NCBI GenBank assembly: GCA_947169685.1
Contig: CAMVQS010000020.1
Coordinates: 1-37,481, forward strand
Length of the DNA stretch: 37,481 nt
Direction of reading: 5' to 3'
Source of the DNA: an uncultured Prevotella sp.
GTDB taxonomy: Bacteria; Bacteroidota; Bacteroidia; Bacteroidales; Bacteroidaceae
This document shows positions 14,847 to 24,090 of the stretch, in pieces. The notes under the pieces are model-generated. The model was not told the origin of the DNA. It saw only the letters and a list, made by a program, of their open reading frames with translations, and did not search any database. A program made the position numbers and the translations under genes. Every line of letters begins with the position of its first letter. The stretch's first letter is position 1.

Positions 14847-16330
14847 ATGGTGGTGAGCACTTCCAGCAACAGGGGGTGCTCACTTTCTGTTTGCAAAAGC
14901 CAGTCAATGCCTCGCTGCATCTCCTCCATGTTCGTAGCTTTCAGATAGGAAACATGATTCTGTTGACAGATACCCTCTGCCGAAGCATGATGTTCTGCTG
15001 CAACAAATTTGCTGCAGGCAGGACTTTGTTCCAAGCCCTTGAGATGACTGAAGATGCCACCGCCACCGTTGTTTATCAGCAAAATACGGAAATTGCCGCG
15101 CAGGTTCTGGTTCCATAGCGCGTTCTGGTCGTAGAAAAAGCTCAGGTCACCAATGACACAGAATACCTTTTCATCAGTCACACACGAAAAACCTGCAGCA
15201 GTTGAGAGTGAACCTTCAATACCATTGACACCGCGATTGCAAAATACCGGCGTCCTGGCATAGATGTTTGCCAGGCGAATTGCTGTCGAGTTGGCGTAGT
15301 GAGCGACATGTGCGCCACGGTGTGCCTCAAAATACTTCACAGCTGCTGCCTGAGAATAGGGAGGTTCGACAGCCTCTACTTGCTGACGTGCCTGAACAAG
15401 CAAAGCTTCCCACCGCTGCACAAAGGGATGGGACATCTCCTCCAGATTGAAGCGTACCATATCGGCCACCACCTCAGGGTCACCCTGAATGACGTGTGTC
15501 AAGTTCATGAAGGTGTCGTTCACCTCGCCCGTCCAGTTCACGGCCCACGTCTCACGAGCCTTACGCAGGAAACGCTTGACATGCTTGCTGACAATAGAGT
15601 CGCCGGTATAGAGCACAAAATCAGGCACATACGATTCGTCATCCTTCACCATCAGGACAGCTTCCTCCAATAGCGGATTCATGGGCTGTCCGCTGATAAG
15701 CATGGGACGCGCGGACTGCATGAACATGCGGCAGACGCGGTCCAGTGTGACAGAAGACATGTCAGCCGGCATGAAGTCAATCTTGCGCTCTTGAGGGAGT
15801 TCTGGCGTGGAAAAGAGGAAGAACGGTTCGCTGATGGGAACGTTGATATGCACGGGCGCATACTTCTCCATCAGCGCCTCGTTAACAAGGCGGTTACAAT
15901 ACCAACGACTCTCTTCGTCATGAGGTTCCGGCAGGGAGACGGCCTTACGGACAAAGCGGCCGAGAGCATCAGGCTGTGGCAGCGTCTGTCCGTCGAGCTG
16001 GTCAATCCACTGGGGTGGACGGTCGGCCGAGATAACGACCAACGGACGATGCTGATAGTAAGCCTCGGCCACAGCTGGAGCGAGGTTCAGCAGCGCCGTG
16101 CCACTGGTGACACAAACAGCGACCGGCTGTCCCGTTGCCTGCGTCATGCCCAAGGCATAGAAGCCTGCCGAACGCTCATCGGTCACGGGGTAACACCGGA
16201 TGTCGGGACATTCGTTCAGGTTATGCACGATGGGAGAATTCCTACTACCAGGACACAGCACCGCGTGGCGAATGCCGTGCGCTACGAGTAGGGCTGTGAG
16301 TATATTGACGTTTTCCTTGTTGCTATACAT
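14843..16330 (-). CDS. menD: MenD, 2-succinyl-5-enolpyruvyl-6-hydroxy-3-cyclohexene-1-carboxylate synthase
   Basis: Thiamine diphosphate enzyme that joins isochorismate and 2-oxoglutarate in menaquinone synthesis. The N-terminal half has LCPGSRNSPIVHNLN, the ThDP-activating glutamate in TDERSAGFYALG, and SADRPPQWIDQLDGQTLPQP. The C-terminal half has the ThDP/Mg motif GDLSFFYDQNALWNQN and NNGGGGIF. At 495 residues it is shorter than many MenD proteins (about 550), but the recognisable blocks are all there. It starts two bases after the menF stop. The usual menB, menC and menE do not follow; the convergent nucleoside kinase does. Confidence 0.95.
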   Translation of the reverse strand: MYSNKENVNILTALLVAHGIRHAVLCPGSRNSPIVHNLNECPDIRCYPVTDERSAGFYALGMTQATGQPVAVCVTSGTALLNLAPAVAEAYYQHRPLVVISADRPPQWIDQLDGQTLPQPDALGRFVRKAVSLPEPHDEESRWYCNRLVNEALMEKYAPVHINVPISEPFFLFSTPELPQERKIDFMPADMSSVTLDRVCRMFMQSARPMLISGQPMNPLLEEAVLMVKDDESYVPDFVLYTGDSIVSKHVKRFLRKARETWAVNWTGEVNDTFMNLTHVIQGDPEVVADMVRFNLEEMSHPFVQRWEALLVQARQQVEAVEPPYSQAAAVKYFEAHRGAHVAHYANSTAIRLANIYARTPVFCNRGVNGIEGSLSTAAGFSCVTDEKVFCVIGDLSFFYDQNALWNQNLRGNFRILLINNGGGGIFSHLKGLEQSPACSKFVAAEHHASAEGICQQNHVSYLKATNMEEMQRGIDWLLQTESEHPLLLEVLTTI

Positions 16331-16332
16331 TA

Positions 16333-17388
16333 TTATATATATAATAGATTACGCATGGTTTCCATCTTCGCCTCCGTCTCCTGCCACTCCTGTTCCTCCA
16401 CGCTGTCGGGCAACAGTCCGCCACCGGCATAGAGCTGGTAGCCGTCGGCCAGCAGTTCCATACAGCGCAGGGAGACGTAGAGATGGGTTTCCGATAGTTG
16501 CAACGGTCCCATAAAACCACTGTAATACCGACGTGGAGAATGCTCATTAGCCTGAATAAAGTCAAACGTAGCACGCTTGGGTAGTCCGCACACGGCAGGT
16601 GTGGGATGCAGGGCACTGAGCACGTCACCAAGATGCTGCTCGTCGGGCAGCGTAAACGTAAAGTCACTACGCAAGTGTACCAAGTTGCCGGCACGGGTGG
16701 TATAAGGACCTTTTTCCATGAAGTCAGAGGTAAACTGCTCCAGACATTCGGTGATATAGGTAGCCACGTAACGCTGTTCCTGAATGTTTTTGTCGGTCCA
16801 GGCAATATGCAGATTGGCAGGCGACGTTGCTGTATCGAAGGCCAGTTGCTCACCCTCGAGTTTCATGGTGCCGGCCAGCGCCATTGTCTGCCATCTTCCA
16901 TGATCACCAGACAGCAGGATTTCGGGCGTAGCCACCAGCCATGTACCACTTTGTGGGGTCGAGACCAGACAGACGAACAGGCGGGGATATCGTTGGCAGG
17001 CATCTCGGAACAGGTCGAAAGGATTGGTAATCTGCTGGGCCACCTTCGCACTACGTGCCAGCACAATCTTCTGGAAGTCACCCGCCAACAGACGTGAGTG
17101 ATAATTAGCGAAGTCGATGGCGTAGGACATTCGTGAACCTGACGGATGGTCTTCCTGCTGTAACGGACAAGCATGTGACAAATCGTCAGAGAAGCTGTGC
17201 TGCTCAACCTTGTCAGCACGGATCAAAAGTAACGGCAACGGGTCGGCCACCGCAAACGGGGCAACGACAAAGCCTTGCTGACCATTCAGCTCACTCAACG
17301 ACCGAAACTCTTTCGGCATGCCAGTCACCTGCTCTACCAGTGTAAAGTGGTCTTCATATGGTAAACGATATATACCAAATGCCGACAT
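16333..17388 (-). CDS. menF: Isochorismate synthase (MenF)
   Basis: Converts chorismate to isochorismate, the first committed step to menaquinone. 351 residues, at the short end for the chorismate-binding family. The C-terminal part carries the family pattern: AVCGLPKRATFDFIQANE, HSPRRYYSGFMG and YAGGGLLPDSVEEQEWQET. The N-terminal part is degenerate, as is common in MenF. Its ATG overlaps the menI stop by one base (TAATG), and menD follows after two bases, so menI-menF-menD are clearly one translationally coupled unit. A role in siderophore synthesis (EntC-like) is unlikely in this setting. Confidence 0.92.
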   Translation of the reverse strand: MSAFGIYRLPYEDHFTLVEQVTGMPKEFRSLSELNGQQGFVVAPFAVADPLPLLLIRADKVEQHSFSDDLSHACPLQQEDHPSGSRMSYAIDFANYHSRLLAGDFQKIVLARSAKVAQQITNPFDLFRDACQRYPRLFVCLVSTPQSGTWLVATPEILLSGDHGRWQTMALAGTMKLEGEQLAFDTATSPANLHIAWTDKNIQEQRYVATYITECLEQFTSDFMEKGPYTTRAGNLVHLRSDFTFTLPDEQHLGDVLSALHPTPAVCGLPKRATFDFIQANEHSPRRYYSGFMGPLQLSETHLYVSLRCMELLADGYQLYAGGGLLPDSVEEQEWQETEAKMETMRNLLYI

Positions 17389-17801
17389 TACTGCTTGGGA
17401 TTAATGATGTAATTGGTTACACGGACGGTCGAAATCAGTTCGCCTGCTGAGTTACTGATTTCAACGTGCCACACATGCAGCGTGGTACCCTGATGCTGCA
17501 GACGCCCCACGGCCGTCACCGTGTCGCCTTCGCACACAGCCTTCACATGACTGCCACTCACCTCGATGCCCACGCACATCTTGCCCGGGCAGAGTGATGA
17601 GGAGCCGACACCGGCCACATTCTCTGCAAGCGCCAGCGACGCGCCACCACTCAGAAAGCCAAACGGCTGGCGGTTACGCTCATCGACCTTCATACGGGCC
17701 ATACAAACATCGTCCTCGGGCGTGGAAATGAATTCCATCCCGAGGGCGGTTGAAAGATTCGGCTTGTCTTCTATGATTTGTTTGATTCTCTCTACATCCA
17801 T
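17388..17801 (-). CDS. menI: Hotdog-fold thioesterase, probable DHNA-CoA thioesterase (MenI)
   Basis: 137 residues of the PaaI/YdiI hotdog family; by context it hydrolyses 1,4-dihydroxy-2-naphthoyl-CoA in the menaquinone pathway. The central motif is FGFLSGGASLALAENVAGVGS, with Glu60 at the catalytic position. The usual LHGG reads LSGG (Ser51 instead of His). The start chosen is ATG at 17801, which overlaps the stop of the second ROK gene by one base (TAATG); the longer frame to 17834 begins inside that gene and adds unconserved residues. The specific substrate rests on the menF-menD neighbourhood. Confidence 0.85.
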   Translation of the reverse strand: MDVERIKQIIEDKPNLSTALGMEFISTPEDDVCMARMKVDERNRQPFGFLSGGASLALAENVAGVGSSSLCPGKMCVGIEVSGSHVKAVCEGDTVTAVGRLQHQGTTLHVWHVEISNSAGELISTVRVTNYIINPKQ

Positions 17802-18784
17802 TATTTGAACAATGAATACTCCTTCATTTCCCAAGCCAATGCACTGGCACCCAGCACCGTACGGTCTTCCGTATTCAGGATGGAAGGCAACACGCGAACT
17901 TGTCCACGAAGATTATGGAATACATTATTCTCAAGTGCCTCCCGCACAGCTGGTATCAGCCACTCCTTCACCTGCAACGTGTCACCCGTCAGAATGATGG
18001 CCTCAGGATTCAATATAGAAGCATAGTTGGCCAGCGTACGACCCAGCATCAATCCGGCACGGCGCACAGCCTCAATGGCCAAGGCGTCATTCTGCTGGCA
18101 ACAGAGTTTGATAGCCTTGATATTCAGATTGTCAATACTCCGCATGAGCGAGGGTTCATCACTTTCTGCTAAAAGATCACGTGCATTCTGCTCTATGCCC
18201 CTAACAGAGGCATAGGTCTCCAGACACCCTTTCTTGCCACAACCACACTGGCGGCCGTTTTCCACCACGCAGGTATGACCTACCTCACCGGCAAAGCCGT
18301 CGGTGCCCAGATGGGGGCTTCCTTTTATGACAATACAACTGCCGACGCCACCACCGCTGAAGGTCATGACAATAAAATTCTTCATGCCGTGAGCACTGCC
18401 AAAGGCCTGTTCACCCAATGCCGTGACATGGGCATCATTAGCCACTGCTACTGCTAATCCCAAACGGTCACGCAACATGGCAGCCAATGGCACACTGCCC
18501 TTCCAAGGCAGATTCGAGGCATTCTCAATGCAGCCCGTCATGAAGTTTGAACTAGGTGCACTGATACCTACCGAACGTATATTTTCAATACCGCCGTTGT
18601 TTTCCGCCAGTCTGACAATCTTCTCATACAGTACCGAAACATAATTACTTAAATTGGGATAATCTGACGTTGCAAAGGCCTCCTTTGCAATGATCGTACC
18701 ACGGATATCTATGACGGCACAAGTTGTGTAATCCACTGCAATATCTACACCGACCACCCGAGTCTTAATCTTAAACTCATCCAT
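17801..18784 (-). CDS. ROK family protein (second copy, catalytic Asp present)
   Basis: 327 residues, length of a ROK sugar kinase without the DNA-binding domain found in ROK repressors. The ROK zinc/substrate block is present: GEVGHTCVVENGRQCGCGKK then GCLETYAS. The catalytic aspartate is Asp117 in VANDAHVTALGE. The N-terminal phosphate motif, usually DIGGT, reads VDIAVDYT, so ATP binding may be altered. The start is ATG at 18784; it aligns residue for residue with the start of the upstream paralogue, whereas the longer frame to 18814 adds ten unrelated residues. The stop overlaps the menI start by one base. The sugar, if any, is unknown. Confidence 0.85.
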   Translation of the reverse strand: MDEFKIKTRVVGVDIAVDYTTCAVIDIRGTIIAKEAFATSDYPNLSNYVSVLYEKIVRLAENNGGIENIRSVGISAPSSNFMTGCIENASNLPWKGSVPLAAMLRDRLGLAVAVANDAHVTALGEQAFGSAHGMKNFIVMTFSGGGVGSCIVIKGSPHLGTDGFAGEVGHTCVVENGRQCGCGKKGCLETYASVRGIEQNARDLLAESDEPSLMRSIDNLNIKAIKLCCQQNDALAIEAVRRAGLMLGRTLANYASILNPEAIILTGDTLQVKEWLIPAVREALENNVFHNLRGQVRVLPSILNTEDRTVLGASALAWEMKEYSLFK

Positions 18785-18814
18785 AACGTTTTCTCTGTTT
18801 TTTGATGGTACCAA

Positions 18815-19795
18815 TTATTTGAACAACGAATACTCCTTTACATCCCAGGCCAATACCGAAGCGCCCAGCACGTCGCAAATATCAGCATCGAGCGAAGACA
18901 TCACGAAACGTACTTTGCCTGAAATATTGTGGAACACATATTCATTAAATGCCTTTTCGGCAGGTTCCAGCAGCCACTTGCCGGCTCGTGAAATGCCACC
19001 GGTAAAGACAAAAGCCTCTGGGTCAATCACCGAAGCATAGTTGGCCAGACCACGTCCAAGCCACACACCAGTACGACGCATCACCTCAATAGCCAGCTGG
19101 TCACCCTGTTCACAGAAGGCTGTGATATTCTTGGGCTTCAGGTTATTGATGCCACGCATCAAGCTGGGCTCATTGCTCTCCTCAAGCACTTCGCGTGCCG
19201 TTTGCAGGACTCCAGCCTCAGCCACATAGGCTTCCAGACAGCCACGCTTGCCACAGGCACACATACGACCATCATTGACAATACAGGCATGGCCAATCTC
19301 ACCGGCAAAGCCGTCAGTCCCCAAATAGGGATAGCCGTCTGAATACAGGAAACTACCGAATCCGTGGCCAATGGTCAACAGCACAAAATCTTTCAAGCCA
19401 TGAGCAGCCCCATACTCAAACTCACCCAAGGCACGGGCATGAGGCTTATTGGACAAGGCCACCGCCATGCCAAGACGGTCACGAACCATGGCAGCCAGAG
19501 GGATAACGCCCTTCCACGGCAAGCCTGGGGCATTTTCAATATTACCGGTCAGGTAGTTTGAACTAGGTGCGCTGATTCCGACAGAGCGAATGGCACCAAA
19601 CACGTCGTTGGCCAACATCATCTCGACAAGACGTTCGCAAAGTACCGACACATAATCGTTCACATTGTCGTAATCGGTAGTAGGGAAGCCATCCTTTGCC
19701 AGAATGTTTCCGCGAATATCGACAATTGCATAGATTGTTCGTTCTTTGGCGAGTTCGATTCCGAACACCTTGTCTTTCATTGAGGTTTCAATCAT
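18815..19795 (-). CDS. ROK family protein (first copy, catalytic Asp replaced by Lys)
   Basis: 326 residues, clearly a tandem paralogue of the next gene: the two align without gaps through residue 120 and both end in KEYSLFK. It keeps GEIGHACIVNDGRMCACGKR then GCLEAYVA, the ROK zinc and substrate block. But the catalytic position reads LSNKPHARALGE, with Lys117 where ROK kinases have Asp (the base that activates the sugar hydroxyl). The N-terminal motif reads IELAKERT instead of DIGGT, and the second phosphate loop is IGHGFGS. It is therefore probably not an active kinase; a sugar-sensing or partner role is possible. There is no helix-turn-helix. It has a strong promoter and heads the unit that continues into menI-menF-menD. 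Confidence 0.85.
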   Translation of the reverse strand: MIETSMKDKVFGIELAKERTIYAIVDIRGNILAKDGFPTTDYDNVNDYVSVLCERLVEMMLANDVFGAIRSVGISAPSSNYLTGNIENAPGLPWKGVIPLAAMVRDRLGMAVALSNKPHARALGEFEYGAAHGLKDFVLLTIGHGFGSFLYSDGYPYLGTDGFAGEIGHACIVNDGRMCACGKRGCLEAYVAEAGVLQTAREVLEESNEPSLMRGINNLKPKNITAFCEQGDQLAIEVMRRTGVWLGRGLANYASVIDPEAFVFTGGISRAGKWLLEPAEKAFNEYVFHNISGKVRFVMSSLDADICDVLGASVLAWDVKEYSLFK

Positions 19796-19818
19796 AGCTT
19801 TTCGATTTTTAAGTGTGG

Positions 19819-19850
19819 CAAATATAGTAATTATTCAACACGTGACCAAA
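19819..19850 (-). promoter_or_regulatory. Promoter for the ROK-men unit
   Basis: On the minus strand, TTTG (19850-19847), a 20-bp spacer and a perfect TATATTTG (19826-19819). The ATG is 23 bp downstream. Confidence 0.78.
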
Positions 19851-19885
19851 TGATTTTCCGTTTTTTTGCATTTCATCCGAATAAA

Positions 19886-19917
19886 TTTGGTATTTTCAGC
19901 ACTTATTTGTATCTTTG
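19886..19917 (+). promoter_or_regulatory. Promoter for lysS operon
   Basis: TTTG at 19886-19889, a 20-bp spacer and a perfect TATCTTTG at 19910-19917. The ATG is 34 bp downstream. It is divergent from the ROK promoter, with about 35 bp between their -33 boxes. Confidence 0.8.
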
Positions 19918-19951
19918 CAACCACATTTATAGATAATACTTAAATAAACTT

Positions 19952-21682
19952 ATGAACGTTTTAGAATTAAGTGAACAAGAAATCGGCAGACGCGAAAGTC
20001 TGCAGGAGTTGCGACAAATGGGCATCAACCCCTACCCCGCAGCCGAATATCCCACGAACGCTTTTTCTACTGATATCCGTGACGAGTTCAAGGATGACGA
20101 GCCTCAGCGCGAGGTGTGCATCGCCGGCCGCATGATGAGCCGCCGCGTCATGGGTAAGGCATCATTCGTTGAGCTGCAGGATTCCAAAGGCCGCATCCAG
20201 GTGTATATCACCCGCGACGACCTCTGCCCCGACGAGAACAAGGACCTATATAATACGGTGTTCAAGCGTCTGCTCGACATCGGTGACTTCATAGGCATCA
20301 AGGGTTTCGTATTCCGCACACAGACGGGCGAGATATCCGTACATGCCAAGGAGTTGACGCTGCTGTCGAAGTCGCTGAAGCCGCTGCCCATCGTGAAGTA
20401 CAAGGACGGTGTGGCCTACGACAAGTTTGACGATCCTGAGCTGCGTTACCGCCAGCGTTATGTGGATTTGGTGGTCAACGATGGTGTGAAGGACACCTTC
20501 CTGAAGCGTGCAACCATTATTCGTACCCTGCGTCGCATTCTGGACGATGCCGGCTACACGGAAGTTGACACCCCAATCCTGCAAAACATTGCAGGCGGTG
20601 CCAGTGCCCGTCCGTTCATCACCCACTTCAATGCGCTCAACCAAGACATGTACATGCGTATTGCTACTGAGCTGTACCTGAAGCGCCTCATTGTCGGTGG
20701 CTTTGAGGGTGTCTATGAGATGGGTAAGAACTTCCGCAACGAGGGTATGGACAAAACCCATAACCCTGAGTTCACTTGTATGGAACTCTACGTTAGCTAT
20801 AAAGACCTGCTTTGGGGTATGACCTTCACCGAGAATATGCTCGAGCAGATTTGTACAGCTGTCAACGGAAAGCCCGAGGTAGAGATTGATGGTAATATCA
20901 TCTCGTTCAAGGCTCCTTTCCGTCGTCTGCCTATCCTCGATGCCATCAAGGAGAAGACTGGTTTCGACTGCGATGGTAAAAGCGAGGACGAGATTCGCGC
21001 ATTCTGCCTTTCCAAGGGTATGGATGTGGATGAGACCATGGGTAAGGGAAAACTCATCGATGAGCTGTTTGGCGAGTTCTGCGAAGGCACGTTCATCCAG
21101 CCAACATTCATTACCGACTATCCCGTCGAGATGTCACCGCTGACAAAGATGCACCGTTCAAAGCCCGGCCTCACTGAGCGTTTCGAGCTGATGGTCAACG
21201 GTAAGGAGCTGGCGAATGCCTACTCGGAGCTGAACGACCCCATCGATCAGGAAGAGCGTTTTATCGAGCAGATGAAGTTAGCAGACAAGGGCGATGACGA
21301 AGCCATGATTATCGATCAGGACTTCCTGCGTGCGCTGCAGTACGGTATGCCTCCTACGTTTGGTATTGGTATCGGTATCGACCGTCTGGTCATGCTGCTC
21401 ACTGGTAAGTTCACCATTGGCGAGGTAATGCTATTCCCACAAATGAAACCCGAAAAGAAGATTCCTCAGTCAACACCTGCAGAGTGGGCCGAAGTGGGCG
21501 TTACAGAAGAGTGGGTTCCCGTACTGCGCAAGGCAGGTTTCAACCTCGTCTCAAACATCAAGGACGAGAAGGCCCAAGGCCTGCAGCAGAAGATTGGCGA
21601 TATCGTCAAAAAATACAAACTTGACATGCAGAAGCCCAGCGTCAACGACGTACAGGGCTGGATTGATAAAGTAAATGTTTGA
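19952..21682 (+). CDS. lysS: Lysyl-tRNA synthetase, class II
   Basis: Charges tRNA-Lys in the cytoplasm. 576 residues: an N-terminal OB-fold anticodon-binding domain (about 55-150, with VCIAGRMMSRRVMGKASFVE), then the class II catalytic core with motif 1 near RATIIRTLRRILDDAGYTEV, motif 2 in GKNFRNEGMDKTHNPEFTCM and motif 3 in GIGIGIDRLVMLLTG. A C-terminal extension of about 70 residues follows motif 3, beyond the usual length of about 500; this is common in Bacteroidota. It is the first gene of lysS-gpsA-pgi, and its 3' end overlaps gpsA by 8 bp. Confidence 0.97.
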   Translation: MNVLELSEQEIGRRESLQELRQMGINPYPAAEYPTNAFSTDIRDEFKDDEPQREVCIAGRMMSRRVMGKASFVELQDSKGRIQVYITRDDLCPDENKDLYNTVFKRLLDIGDFIGIKGFVFRTQTGEISVHAKELTLLSKSLKPLPIVKYKDGVAYDKFDDPELRYRQRYVDLVVNDGVKDTFLKRATIIRTLRRILDDAGYTEVDTPILQNIAGGASARPFITHFNALNQDMYMRIATELYLKRLIVGGFEGVYEMGKNFRNEGMDKTHNPEFTCMELYVSYKDLLWGMTFTENMLEQICTAVNGKPEVEIDGNIISFKAPFRRLPILDAIKEKTGFDCDGKSEDEIRAFCLSKGMDVDETMGKGKLIDELFGEFCEGTFIQPTFITDYPVEMSPLTKMHRSKPGLTERFELMVNGKELANAYSELNDPIDQEERFIEQMKLADKGDDEAMIIDQDFLRALQYGMPPTFGIGIGIDRLVMLLTGKFTIGEVMLFPQMKPEKKIPQSTPAEWAEVGVTEEWVPVLRKAGFNLVSNIKDEKAQGLQQKIGDIVKKYKLDMQKPSVNDVQGWIDKVNV

Positions 21683-22670
21683 CTGTGGTAAAATAGCAAT
21701 CATTGGTGGCGGTTCGTGGGCTACGGCCATTGCCAAGATTGTGGTGGGACACACCCACCACATCGGATGGTACATGCGCCGCGATGACCGTATTGAGGAT
21801 TTCCGTCGGCTGGGTCACAACCCGGCATATCTCGTTGGCGTGCACTTCGACATCAACGAGATAGAGTTCTCGAGCGACATCAACAAGATTGCACAACAGT
21901 ACGACACACTCGTTTTCGTCACGCCTTCTCCCTATCTGAAGAGCCACCTGAAGAAATTGAAAACACGTCTGCGCGATAAGTTCATTGTGACAGCCATCAA
22001 GGGTATCGTACCCGATGAGAACCTCGTCTGCTCAGAGTATTTCCATCAGGTATATGACATTCCCTACGAGAATCTGGCCTGTCTGGGTGGTCCCAGCCAT
22101 GCTGAGGAAGTGGCGCTGGAACGTTTGTCATATCTCACCATCGGTTGTTCGGACACAGAAAAGGCACAGGCATTTGCCAACGTGCTTACAAGTACCTACA
22201 TCAAGACGAAGACATCAGCCGACGTCATTGGTATTGAGTATTCGTCGGTGCTGAAGAACGTCTATGCGATCGCAGCCGGCATCTGTTCAGGTCTGAAGTT
22301 CGGAGACAACTTCCAGGCCGTACTTATCGCCAACGCCGTGCAAGAGATGACACGCTTCCTGAAGAGCGTACATCCCCAGGAGCGTAACATGGACGACTCT
22401 GTATATCTTGGCGACCTGTTAGTAACAGGCTATTCGAACTTCTCGCGCAACCGTGTCTTCGGAACCATGATTGGTAAGGGCTATTCGGTAAAGTCGGCAC
22501 AGATTGAGATGGAGATGATTGCCGAGGGTTATTTCGGTACCAAATGTATGAAAGAGATTAACCGCCACTGCCACGTCAACATGCCCATCCTTGATGCTGT
22601 CTATAACATATTGTATGAACGCATCAGTCCACAAATTGAAATTAAACTATTAACAGATTCATTCAGATAA
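21675..22670 (+). CDS. gpsA: Glycerol-3-phosphate dehydrogenase [NAD(P)+]
   Basis: Makes sn-glycerol 3-phosphate from dihydroxyacetone phosphate for phospholipid synthesis. 331 residues. The N-terminal Rossmann motif is [13 protein letters not shown] (GAGSWGTA in most relatives), followed by [10 protein letters not shown] and [11 protein letters not shown]. The C-terminal helical domain has the catalytic-lysine region [18 protein letters not shown] and [14 protein letters not shown]. The ATG lies inside the end of lysS (8-bp overlap), which suggests coupled translation. pgi follows after 8 bp. Confidence 0.95.
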   Translation: MFDCGKIAIIGGGSWATAIAKIVVGHTHHIGWYMRRDDRIEDFRRLGHNPAYLVGVHFDINEIEFSSDINKIAQQYDTLVFVTPSPYLKSHLKKLKTRLRDKFIVTAIKGIVPDENLVCSEYFHQVYDIPYENLACLGGPSHAEEVALERLSYLTIGCSDTEKAQAFANVLTSTYIKTKTSADVIGIEYSSVLKNVYAIAAGICSGLKFGDNFQAVLIANAVQEMTRFLKSVHPQERNMDDSVYLGDLLVTGYSNFSRNRVFGTMIGKGYSVKSAQIEMEMIAEGYFGTKCMKEINRHCHVNMPILDAVYNILYERISPQIEIKLLTDSFR

Positions 22671-22678
22671 ACAAAACT

Positions 22679-24034
22679 ATGAAAAGTATCAGTCTTGACA
22701 TTACAAAGGCTGCCTGCTTCCTTGAGGCAGGTGCAGTAAAAGCTTTCGAGCCGAAGGTGAAAGAGGCGCAGAAGGCGCTCGAAGAGGGTACATGCCCAGG
22801 TAACGATTTCTTAGGTTGGCTTCATCTGCCCTCCTCCATTACTCCAGCTTTCCTTGACGAGGTGCAGGCTGTAGCTAACACGCTCCGCGAAAAGTGCGAA
22901 GTGGTCGTGGTAGCAGGTATCGGTGGAAGCTATCTTGGTGCACGTGCCGTTATCGAGGCTCTCGGTAACTCGTTTACCTGGCTCATACAGGACAAGAAGA
23001 ATCCCGTCATTCTCTTTGCAGGAAACAATATCGGTGAGGACTATCTTTCAGAAATGACCGAATACCTAAAGGACAAGAAGTTCGGTGTTATCAATATCTC
23101 GAAGTCTGGAACGACCACAGAGACGGCCCTGACTTTCCGTCTGCTGAAGAAGCAGTGCGAGGCTCAGATGGGCAAGGACGTGGCCAAGCAGGTCATTGTC
23201 GCCGTTACCGATGCCAAACGTGGTGCAGCCCGTACCTGCGCAGATAAGGAAGGTTACAAGAGTTTCATCATCCCCGACAATGTTGGTGGACGCTTCTCTG
23301 TACTGACTCCGGTAGGTCTGCTGCCTATCGCCTGTGCCGGTTTCGACATCAAGGCGCTCGTACAAGGCGCTGCCGATATGGAGAAAGCTTGCGGACAGGA
23401 TGTTCCCTTCGAGGAGAATCTCGCTGCCCAGTATGCTGCCGTTCGTAACGGCCTCTACGGTGCTGGCAAGAAAATCGAAATCATGGTCAACTACCAGCCC
23501 AAGCTCCATTTCATCAGCGAGTGGTGGAAGCAGCTCTACGGAGAGTCTGAGGGTAAGGACAAGAAGGGTATCTTCCCTGCCAGCTGCGACTTTACAACAG
23601 ACCTGCACTCCATGGGTCAGTGGATTCAGGACGGTGAGCGTACCATCTTCGAGACCGTTATCAGCGTTGAGAAGCCCAACCGCAAGTTACTCTTCCCCAG
23701 TGACGAGGAGAACTTGGACGGTCTGAACTTCCTGGCTGGCAAGCGCGTCGATGAGGTGAACAAGATGGCTGAGCTCGGCACTCGTCTGGCTCACGTCGAT
23801 GGTGGCGTGCCCAATATCCGCATCAGCGTTCCTGAGCTCAACGAGTACTACATCGGCCAGCTTATCTACTTCTTCGAAATCGGCTGTGGCATCAGCGGTA
23901 ACGTTCTCGGCGTCAACCCGTTCAACCAGCCGGGTGTAGAGGCCTACAAGAAGAATATGTTTGCCCTACTTGACAAGCCTGGCTACGAGGCAGACTCAAA
24001 GGCCATCAAGGAACGTCTGGCAAAAGAGAATTAA
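22679..24034 (+). CDS. pgi: Glucose-6-phosphate isomerase
   Basis: Interconverts glucose 6-phosphate and fructose 6-phosphate in glycolysis and gluconeogenesis. 451 residues, the compact bacterial form. The sugar-phosphate (SIS) signatures are [45 protein letters not shown] and the C-terminal [18 protein letters not shown]. Third gene of the lysS-gpsA-pgi group, a common Bacteroidota arrangement. The stop is followed at once by a short AT-rich repeat from which the next gene's start is built. Confidence 0.97.
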   Translation: MKSISLDITKAACFLEAGAVKAFEPKVKEAQKALEEGTCPGNDFLGWLHLPSSITPAFLDEVQAVANTLREKCEVVVVAGIGGSYLGARAVIEALGNSFTWLIQDKKNPVILFAGNNIGEDYLSEMTEYLKDKKFGVINISKSGTTTETALTFRLLKKQCEAQMGKDVAKQVIVAVTDAKRGAARTCADKEGYKSFIIPDNVGGRFSVLTPVGLLPIACAGFDIKALVQGAADMEKACGQDVPFEENLAAQYAAVRNGLYGAGKKIEIMVNYQPKLHFISEWWKQLYGESEGKDKKGIFPASCDFTTDLHSMGQWIQDGERTIFETVISVEKPNRKLLFPSDEENLDGLNFLAGKRVDEVNKMAELGTRLAHVDGGVPNIRISVPELNEYYIGQLIYFFEIGCGISGNVLGVNPFNQPGVEAYKKNMFALLDKPGYEADSKAIKERLAKEN

Positions 24035-24090
24035 GAATTGAGAATTGGAAATGAATAATTGTCAATTGTCAATTATCAACTATCAATTAA
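24031..24090. repeat. AATTG-type simple repeat between pgi and the HAD gene
   Basis: AGAATTGAGAATTGG followed by AATTGTCAATTGTCAATTA and variants: repeated and partly palindromic AATTGTC/AATTGAG units. This kind of repeat is frequent between Bacteroidota genes. Here it supplies the first 13 codons of the HAD gene. Confidence 0.7.

Noticed and set aside
14843..16330. Truncated menD pseudogene
   Set aside because: It is shorter than many MenD proteins, but the substrate, ThDP and metal motifs are present, the frame is intact, and it is closely packed behind menF.
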